DNA of 6,692 nt from Solirubrobacterales bacterium (GTDB lineage Bacteria; Actinomycetota; Thermoleophilia; Solirubrobacterales; Solirubrobacteraceae): positions 1 through 6,692 of the forward strand of contig JACDAP010000362.1 of assembly GCA_013695395.1 (NCBI GenBank), written 5' to 3'. The position numbers and the translations under genes are program-made. This document shows, piece by piece, positions 1 through 4,885 of this stretch (position 1 is its first letter; each line of letters begins with the position of its first letter). The notes beneath the pieces were generated by a model. That model searched no databases. It was not told the origin of the DNA and was given only the letters and a program-made list of their open reading frames with translations.

Positions 1-37
1 GCTCGTCGCCGCCGCCCTGAAGGCGGCCCGCCGGTGA
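1..37 (+). CDS. ruvA: C-terminal end of an upstream gene, probably Holliday junction DNA helicase subunit RuvA
   Basis: Reading from base 2, the codons give LVAAALKAARR followed by TGA at 35-37. Only eleven residues are visible, so identification rests on context: the gene lies directly before ruvB, overlaps its start, and ends in a short alanine/leucine/arginine-rich helix like the end of RuvA domain III, the part that contacts RuvB. The stop overlaps the ruvB GTG as GTGA at 34-37, which implies translational coupling. RuvA would bind the four-way junction and load RuvB. The 5' part lies outside the window. Confidence 0.5.
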   Translation, partial: LVAAALKAARR

Positions 38-1068
38 TCCGCACCCCGGACGAGGAGCCCGATCGGATCCAGAGCCCGGGTCCGACGGCTGAAGATGCGA
101 TCGCCGAGCCGACCCTCCGACCGAGGCGGCTGGACGAGTTCGTCGGTCAGGACGTCGTCGTCGACCAGCTCCAGGTCTCGCTCGAAGCGGCCGCGGCCCG
201 GGGCGAGGCGCTCGACCACGTCCTGCTGTCCGGGCCACCCGGCCTGGGGAAGACGTCGCTCGCCCAGATCCTCGCCGCGGAGCTCGGCGTACCGTTCGTC
301 CAGACCGCGGCGCCGGCGCTGGAGCGCAAGGGCGACGTCGCCGCCTTTCTCACCGCGCTCGAGCCGCGGTCGATCTTCTTGGTCGACGAGATCCACCGCC
401 TCTCCCGCGCGCTCGAGGAGACCTTCTACCCCGCGATGGAGGACCGTCAGCTGCCGATCACCGTCGGGGTCGGCGCGGGTGCGCGCGTGATGACCCTCGA
501 GCTGCCGCCGTTCACGCTCGTGGGGGCGACCACCCGCGCGGGACGGCTCACCACGCCACTCCGTGACCGATTCGGGATCCAGCATCGCCTCGAGCCCTAC
601 GGCCCGCGGGAGCTCGCCACGATCGTCCGCCGGAGTGCCCAGATCCTCGGGGTCGAGGTCGCCGGGGCGGGCGCCGAGGCGATCGCCGCCCGCTCGCGCG
701 GCACCCCGCGGGTGGCCAACCGCCTGCTCAAACGGGTCCGAGACTACGCCGAGGTCCGGGCCGCAGGCGTCGTCACCGAGGACGTGGCCGGGCAGGCCCT
801 GGACCTCCTTCAGGTCGACCATCTCGGCCTCGACCGCCTGGACCGAGAGATCCTCGACGCGGTCTGCACGAAGTTCGGCGGGGGGCCGGTCGGGCTCTCG
901 ACCCTCGCGGTGACCGTGGGGGAGGAGACCGACACGCTCGAGGACGTCTACGAGCCCTACCTGCTCGTGTGCGGCCTGCTCAAACGCACCCCGCGCGGGC
1001 GCGTGGCGACGCCGCGCGCCTGGGCCCACCTCGGTCTCGATCCGCCGCAGGACACGGCGCTCTTCTGA
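34..1068 (+). CDS. ruvB: Holliday junction branch migration ATPase RuvB
   Basis: RuvB is the hexameric AAA+ motor that, with RuvA, drives branch migration of Holliday junctions in recombinational repair; it acts in the cytoplasm on DNA. The 344-residue product has the family's normal length and order. The entry motif LRPRRLDEFVGQ is at about 28-39, Walker A GPPGLGKTS at 67-75, Walker B/DEIH at 118-121 and sensor 1 GATTR at 164-168. The arginine-finger segment RDRFG is at 177-181 and sensor 2 (GTPRVANR) at 213-220. The C-terminal winged helix contains KFGGGPVGL (280-288) and RTPRGRVAT. Nothing essential is missing. The GTG start at 34 is chosen because it keeps the full N-terminal segment and overlaps the upstream stop. 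A GAAGG at 19-23 lies ten bases before it and could serve as ribosome binding site. The segment ALERKGDVAAF after Walker A differs slightly from the commoner IEKPGDLAA form but looks harmless. Identification is near certain. Confidence 0.97.
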   Translation: MIRTPDEEPDRIQSPGPTAEDAIAEPTLRPRRLDEFVGQDVVVDQLQVSLEAAAARGEALDHVLLSGPPGLGKTSLAQILAAELGVPFVQTAAPALERKGDVAAFLTALEPRSIFLVDEIHRLSRALEETFYPAMEDRQLPITVGVGAGARVMTLELPPFTLVGATTRAGRLTTPLRDRFGIQHRLEPYGPRELATIVRRSAQILGVEVAGAGAEAIAARSRGTPRVANRLLKRVRDYAEVRAAGVVTEDVAGQALDLLQVDHLGLDRLDREILDAVCTKFGGGPVGLSTLAVTVGEETDTLEDVYEPYLLVCGLLKRTPRGRVATPRAWAHLGLDPPQDTALF

Positions 1069-1108
1069 CCCGTCCTTGGGGACCGGACGACCGCGCGGCG
1101 CGCTGCTC

Positions 1109-1114
1109 TACCCT
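1109..1114 (+). promoter_or_regulatory. Possible -10 element (TACCCT) for the zinc-ribbon/PAS gene
   Basis: TACCCT fits the actinobacterial TANNNT -10 pattern and lies in the 57-nt gap after ruvB. Standard spacing would put the transcription start near 1121, only about five bases before the GTG at 1126. The message would be almost leaderless, which agrees with the lack of a well-spaced Shine-Dalgarno sequence: GGAAG at 1119-1123 is only two bases from the start. No convincing -35 is visible at 16-18 bases upstream. The gene could also be read from ruvAB transcripts. Confidence 0.35.
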
Positions 1115-1125
1115 CCACGGAAGCT

Positions 1126-1575
1126 GTGGCCCATCTCTTCATCTGTCCCAACTGCGGCAACCGCTCGACCGCGACCGAACGCACCGCCGGCTTCCGGTCC
1201 ACCCCCAAGGGCTGCCAGAAGTGCGGCTTCGGCTTTCTGTTCGAGCTGCTCGACGACTACTACCCGGCGCCGAACGCCGCGTTCTTCGCGTGCGATCAGC
1301 ACGGGAACGTGATCGCCTGCGGCCGCGGCTCCTTCGAGCTGACCGGCCTGGACGACCAACGCGTCATCGGTCGCTCGGTCGGGGAGGTCCTCGGGCTTGA
1401 GTTCGCCGACGAGCCCGATCCCGTCTCGACGGCGCTCGAGTGGGGGGTACGCCAGCTCGGCAAGACCGTCCGGGTCAACGCCGAGGGCGACCTGCCCGCC
1501 AAGGCGACCGCCGACCTGTTTCCGGCCTACGACGACGACGGCGGCCTGCTGATCGTCCTCACGCCCACCTCCTGA
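1126..1575 (+). CDS. Zinc-ribbon and PAS-domain protein of unknown role
   Basis: This 149-residue soluble protein has no functional assignment that I can make. Visible at the N-terminus is a zinc ribbon with two CxxC pairs: C7/C10 (CPNCGN) and C30/C33 (CQKCG), 19 residues apart. A short acidic/aromatic linker follows (FELLDDYYPAP, 39-49). Residues about 51-147 read like a PAS fold: FFACDQHGNVIACGRG (a strand pair around a D-x-x-G-x-V turn), the helix SFELTGLDDQRVIGRSVGEVLGL (69-91), and a final strand after a DDDGG turn (136-140). PAS domains sense ligands, redox state or partners; the ribbon could bind nucleic acid or protein. No kinase, GGDEF or helix-turn-helix output domain is attached, so it would act through partners. 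Two further cysteines, C56 and C65, sit in the PAS part. The GTG at 1126 places the first cysteine pair just after the start, as in many zinc ribbons. It lies 57 nt after ruvB and 13 nt before secDF, where other bacteria often have yajC. The domain calls are fairly secure; the function is open. Confidence 0.8.
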   Translation: MAHLFICPNCGNRSTATERTAGFRSTPKGCQKCGFGFLFELLDDYYPAPNAAFFACDQHGNVIACGRGSFELTGLDDQRVIGRSVGEVLGLEFADEPDPVSTALEWGVRQLGKTVRVNAEGDLPAKATADLFPAYDDDGGLLIVLTPTS

Positions 1576-1578
1576 GGA
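1574..1578 (+). promoter_or_regulatory. Ribosome binding site of secDF overlapping the preceding stop codon
   Basis: GAGGA starts inside the TGA stop (1573-1575) of the zinc-ribbon/PAS gene and ends ten bases before the ATG at 1589. It is the clearest Shine-Dalgarno sequence in the window. It supports ATG 1589 as the secDF start and suggests that ribosomes ending on the upstream gene can help initiate secDF, so the two genes are probably co-transcribed and coupled. Confidence 0.6.
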
Positions 1579-1588
1579 CCCCTCTTCC

Positions 1589-4453
1589 ATGACCGATCGC
1601 CGCCGTAACTCCCTCATCCTGCTGCTCGTCGGGGCGCTGCTGATCTCTGCGGTCGCGGTGCTTCTCACCAAGCCGACGCGCCTGGGGCTCGACCTGAAGG
1701 GCGGCGTCGAGCTCGTCTATCAGGCCAAGGCGACCAACACCACCGAGGTCACCACCGAGTCGGTCTCCGACGCGATCGAGATCATGCGGCAGCGCATCGA
1801 CTCGCTCGGCGTGGCCGAGCCGGAGCTCCAGCAGTCCGGCGCCGACCAGATCGTGGTCTCCCTGCCCGAGGTCACGAACATCAGGGAGGCCGTCGACACC
1901 GTCGGCACCACCGCCCAGCTGCAGTTCTACGACTGGGAGAAGAACGTCCTCGACAAGGACTGCAAGCCCGCGCCGGACGACTTCGACGTCACGGGCGGCC
2001 CCAGCGCCGGGCAGATCGGCGGCTTCCCGCACTACGACGCGGTCATCCGGGCGAGCCGCTGCCCCACGCGGCCCGACGCCAACGTCTCCGGCGGCGACAA
2101 GTACTACCTCGTCGACGACGAGAAGCGCGCGGTCGTCGCGGGGCCGGAGGAGAGCGAGCAGGCCCTGCGCGACTCCGAGGCCGCCGAGGACGTCCCGAAG
2201 GACGCCCGGGTGCTGAAGGTCAACGAGGGCAACGTCGTCGTCCAGGCCGAGTCGATCAACCCCGACGCCCCGGCCGACGATCCGGGCCCCGACAGCTACT
2301 TCGTGCTCCGTGACGACGTCGGCCTGCGCGGCACCGACATCAACAACCCGGAGCAGAACTTCGACTCAAGCCCCGGCGGCGGCCGCGGGCCGAACGTCAC
2401 CTTCGACTTCACGAGCGAGGGGCGCAACAAGTGGCAGAAGGTCACGCGCGAGATCGCCCAGCGCGGCCAGTCGTTCGTCATCACCGCCGACGGCCAGCCC
2501 GTCCAGGGCCCCGACCAGGGCTCGCAGCACTTCGCGATCGTCCTCGACAACCAGCTGATCTCGGTCCCCCGGATCGACTACCGCGAGAACCCGGACGGCA
2601 TCGACGGCGGCGCCGGCTCGCAGATCTCCGGCGGCTTCTCGATCCAGTCCGCCCAGCAGCTGGCCGACCAGATCCGCTACGGCGCGCTCCCGCTCAAGCT
2701 CGACCTGATCTCGCAGTCACAGGTCTCGGCGACGCTCGGCCAGCAGGCGCTCGACCAGGGCCTGCTCGCCGCGGGCATCGGCTTCATCGTCGTCGCGATC
2801 TTCCTGCTCGTCTTCTACCGCGTGCTCGGCCTGCTCGCCGTCGGCGCGCTGGCGATCTACGGCGTCTACCTCTTCGCCCTGATCAAGCTGATCCCCGTCA
2901 CCCTCACGTTGCCCGGTCTGGCCGGGCTCGTGCTGACGATCGGAGTGTGCGCCGACGCGAACATCGTGATCTTCGAACGCGTGAAAGAGGAGGTGTTCGG
3001 GGGCAGATCGATCGCCTCGGCCATCGGGATCGGCTACCGCAAGGGCCTCTCCACGATCATCGACGCGAACGTCGTCACGCTGCTCACCGCGTTCATCCTG
3101 TTCATCCTCTCGACCGCCGGCGTCCGCGGGTTCGCGCTCACCCTCGGCCTCGGCGTGATCGTCACCCTCTTCTCCGCGGTCCTCGCCACGCAAGCGCTGC
3201 TCGGCGTGACCGGGGCGAACGCGCTGAAGAACCCACGCCTGGTCGGTGCCCGGACCCACGGCACCAAGCGTCGCTTCGACTTCAACGGCGCCACGAAGGC
3301 GATGTTCACCCTCTCGGGGATCGTCCTGCTGCTCGGCGCCCTGTCGATCTCCACCAAGGGGATCGAGCTCGGGATCGACTTCGAGTCCGGCACCCGGATC
3401 CAGGCCGCCTACCAGCAGCCCGTCGACGAGGACACGGCCCGCGACGTGCTGCGGGCCAACGGCATCGACTCGGCCGACGTCCAGAAGGTCACGGGCTCCG
3501 AGCTCGGCGAGAACGTCCTGCAGATCTCGACCGCGGACCTCGGCCCGGAGAAGACCAATCAGGTCACCACCGAGCTCGCCAACGAGTTCGGTGACACGGT
3601 CGGCGAGCCGCAGACCCAATCGGTCGGCCCGACGTTCGGTGCCTCGGTCGCCCGGAGCGCGATCATCGCGGTCATCGTCTCGCTGCTGCTGATCGCGGTC
3701 TACATCGCGCTCCGGTTCGAGTGGAAGTACGCCGCCACCACCGCAATCTCACTGATGCACGACCTCCTCCTGGTGGCCGGGCTGTACTCCCTCACCGGCC
3801 GGGAGGTGACGAGCGCCACGGTCGCCGCGCTGCTGACCGTGCTCGGCTTCTCGCTCTACGACACGATCATCGTCAACGACCGATTGCGGGAGAACATGCC
3901 GCGGATGCCGCGGGCGACGTTCACGCAGATCTCGAATCGTTCGATGAACGAGGTGATCGTCCGCTCGGTCTCCACGGTGACCTGCGCGTCGCTGCCGATC
4001 GTGGCGCTGTACTTCTTCGGCGGGGAGACGCTGCAGGACTTCGCCTTCGCGCTGCTCGTCGGCACGGTCTCCGGCGCGTACTCGTCGATCTTCATCTCCT
4101 CCCCGGTGCTCACGCAGTGGAAGGAGCGCGAGCCGGTCTTCCGCCGGCGTAAGGCGGTCTACATCGAACAGCTCGGCGAGGTCCCCGCGTTCGCCGACAC
4201 CAAGCTCGACATCAGCACCGACCGCAAGGTCCCGAACCGCGGTCGCCTGACGTCCCCGGAGACCCCGGACCGCTCGGTCTCCAAGCAGGAGTTCGACGAC
4301 ATGGTCCGCGACCTGCACGGCGACGTCGGAGCGACCAAGACGGCCGAGGCGCCGCCGCGCTCGGCGACCGCCGACGCCACCCCCGAGGAGATGTACATGA
4401 AGGACACGAAGCCGAAGCGACCCCGGAACAAGAAGCACGGGAGGCCGCGCTAG
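1589..4453 (+). CDS. secDF: Fused protein translocase subunit SecDF
   Basis: SecDF is an RND-type membrane protein that uses the proton gradient to help pull and release proteins exported by SecYEG/SecA. SecD half: TM1 at about 8-26; motif LGLDLKGGVEL (32-42); a large extracytoplasmic P1 region (about 28-388); TM2-TM6 at about 391-540, containing GVCADANIVIFERV (D456, the proton-path aspartate position of the family) and TIIDANVVTLL (489-499). SecF half from about 562: TM at 570-588; GIDFESGT (595-602); P4 domain ending in SVGPTFG (678-684); five further TMs at about 690-840, with GFSLYDTIIVNDRLREN (753-769) and GGETLQDFAFALL. Twelve TMs agree with a SecD-SecF fusion. At 954 residues it is about 200 longer than the well-known fused SecDF proteins (roughly 735-740). 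The excess lies in an acidic P1 insertion (about 115-265, with C125 and C158) and a hydrophilic tail (about 845-954) ending in a basic KPKRPRNKKHGRPR stretch. F1 has SG where GG is usual. ATG 1589 is supported by GAGGA at 1574-1578. Confidence 0.96.
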   Translation: MTDRRRNSLILLLVGALLISAVAVLLTKPTRLGLDLKGGVELVYQAKATNTTEVTTESVSDAIEIMRQRIDSLGVAEPELQQSGADQIVVSLPEVTNIREAVDTVGTTAQLQFYDWEKNVLDKDCKPAPDDFDVTGGPSAGQIGGFPHYDAVIRASRCPTRPDANVSGGDKYYLVDDEKRAVVAGPEESEQALRDSEAAEDVPKDARVLKVNEGNVVVQAESINPDAPADDPGPDSYFVLRDDVGLRGTDINNPEQNFDSSPGGGRGPNVTFDFTSEGRNKWQKVTREIAQRGQSFVITADGQPVQGPDQGSQHFAIVLDNQLISVPRIDYRENPDGIDGGAGSQISGGFSIQSAQQLADQIRYGALPLKLDLISQSQVSATLGQQALDQGLLAAGIGFIVVAIFLLVFYRVLGLLAVGALAIYGVYLFALIKLIPVTLTLPGLAGLVLTIGVCADANIVIFERVKEEVFGGRSIASAIGIGYRKGLSTIIDANVVTLLTAFILFILSTAGVRGFALTLGLGVIVTLFSAVLATQALLGVTGANALKNPRLVGARTHGTKRRFDFNGATKAMFTLSGIVLLLGALSISTKGIELGIDFESGTRIQAAYQQPVDEDTARDVLRANGIDSADVQKVTGSELGENVLQISTADLGPEKTNQVTTELANEFGDTVGEPQTQSVGPTFGASVARSAIIAVIVSLLLIAVYIALRFEWKYAATTAISLMHDLLLVAGLYSLTGREVTSATVAALLTVLGFSLYDTIIVNDRLRENMPRMPRATFTQISNRSMNEVIVRSVSTVTCASLPIVALYFFGGETLQDFAFALLVGTVSGAYSSIFISSPVLTQWKEREPVFRRRKAVYIEQLGEVPAFADTKLDISTDRKVPNRGRLTSPETPDRSVSKQEFDDMVRDLHGDVGATKTAEAPPRSATADATPEEMYMKDTKPKRPRNKKHGRPR

Positions 4454-4496
4454 TGCCCCGCCTCGAGAACCCCACCACCGATCGGACGCGTGACTG

Positions 4497-4796
4497 ATGG
4501 CCATCTTCGTGTGGGTGATGGTCGGCCTGGCCCTCTGGCACTTCACCGTCTACCTCCCCGACCACTTCAGGGGCGGGATCGCGGGCGCGTTCCTCGGCGC
4601 GATCTTCGGATCGGTCATCGGGGGCCTGCTGGTCAACGGCTTCGGGCTCCCGGCCCGCGATGACGTCAGCCTGCTCACCTTCTTCGAGTCCGTTCCGGGG
4701 ACCGTCGTCGGCATGGGGATCGTGTATGTCCTCGGGCTGCGCCAAGAGCGGCTCGAGCGCGAGGAGCAGGCGACCTCCACCGGCCTGGCGGGCTGA
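4497..4796 (+). CDS. Small three-helix membrane protein with a glycine zipper, function unknown
   Basis: This 99-residue protein is not one I recognise. It has three hydrophobic segments at about 3-20, 27-50 and 66-82, then a charged C-terminus (RQERLEREEQ, 82-91) that is probably cytoplasmic. The second segment carries a glycine at every fourth position (G26, G30, G34, G38, G42), plus G27 and G43. This is the packing motif of tightly associated or oligomeric helices. An HFxVYLPDHF stretch (15-24) lies at the end of the first helix. The overall style recalls small GlsB/YeaQ-type (transglycosylase-associated) membrane proteins, but I cannot confirm membership. The ATG at 4497 is the first possible start, because an in-frame TGA lies at 4491-4493. 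Only a weak GGA (4484-4486) precedes it. The gene follows secDF by 43 nt with no terminator seen between, so it is probably in the same transcript. Coding composition matches its neighbours, and the ORF ends on a strong hairpin. Confidence 0.75.
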   Translation: MAIFVWVMVGLALWHFTVYLPDHFRGGIAGAFLGAIFGSVIGGLLVNGFGLPARDDVSLLTFFESVPGTVVGMGIVYVLGLRQERLEREEQATSTGLAG

Positions 4797-4842
4797 GCCC
4801 GCCGGACGCCGCTCCGGTCCGCGTTTCCCGCAGCACGCGGGA
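4785..4842 (+). terminator. Hairpin cluster after the small membrane protein, probable transcription end
   Basis: Three stem-loops stand side by side. GGCGGGC (4787-4793) pairs perfectly with GCCCGCC (4797-4803) around a TGA loop that is itself the stop codon, and can be extended by a U-G and a C-G pair to 4785/4805. CGGAC (4803-4807) pairs with GTCCG (4817-4821) and is followed by CGTTTC. TCCCGC (4826-4831) pairs with GCGGGA (4837-4842). The first two share base 4803 and may compete. Only a three-T run (4824-4826) is present, so this is not a classical U-tract terminator, but high-GC actinobacteria often end transcripts on such stems. It would separate the secDF transcript from the recJ promoter. 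Confidence 0.5.
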
Positions 4843-4872
4843 TGGCTGACGGGTTCCGTCCTCAGCGCTCCG

Positions 4873-4878
4873 TAGCGT
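4873..4878 (+). promoter_or_regulatory. Possible -10 element (TAGCGT) of recJ
   Basis: TAGCGT matches TANNNT, lies just after the hairpin cluster, and predicts a transcription start near 4885, one base before the CTG at 4886. No clear -35 is visible; the bases at the expected place (about 4850-4857) read CGGGTTCC. The position resembles that of TACCCT before the zinc-ribbon/PAS gene, which also sits 12-17 bases ahead of its start codon. Confidence 0.35.
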
Positions 4879-4885
4879 CCTCGGC

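Noticed and set aside
1072..1083. Terminator or -35 between ruvB and the PAS gene (GTCC/GGAC stem, TTGGGG)
   Set aside because: The stem has only four pairs and no T run. TTGGGG at 1076-1081 lies 27 bases from the -10-like hexamer, too far for a standard promoter.
2431..3594. A 387-codon + strand frame inside secDF
   Set aside because: The translation is almost entirely Arg, Pro, Ala, Asp and Gly, a frame-shift shadow of secDF.
2717..4546. Minus-strand open frames opposite secDF (300 and 265 codons)
   Set aside because: The products are Asp/Arg/Glu/Gly-rich low-complexity sequences with no hydrophobic core or motif. The + strand in the same place encodes clear SecDF membrane helices.
4497..4796. 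Assigning the small membrane protein to the GlsB/YeaQ transglycosylase-associated family
   Set aside because: Three helices with glycine-rich packing look similar in style, but I see no diagnostic motif, so no family name is given.
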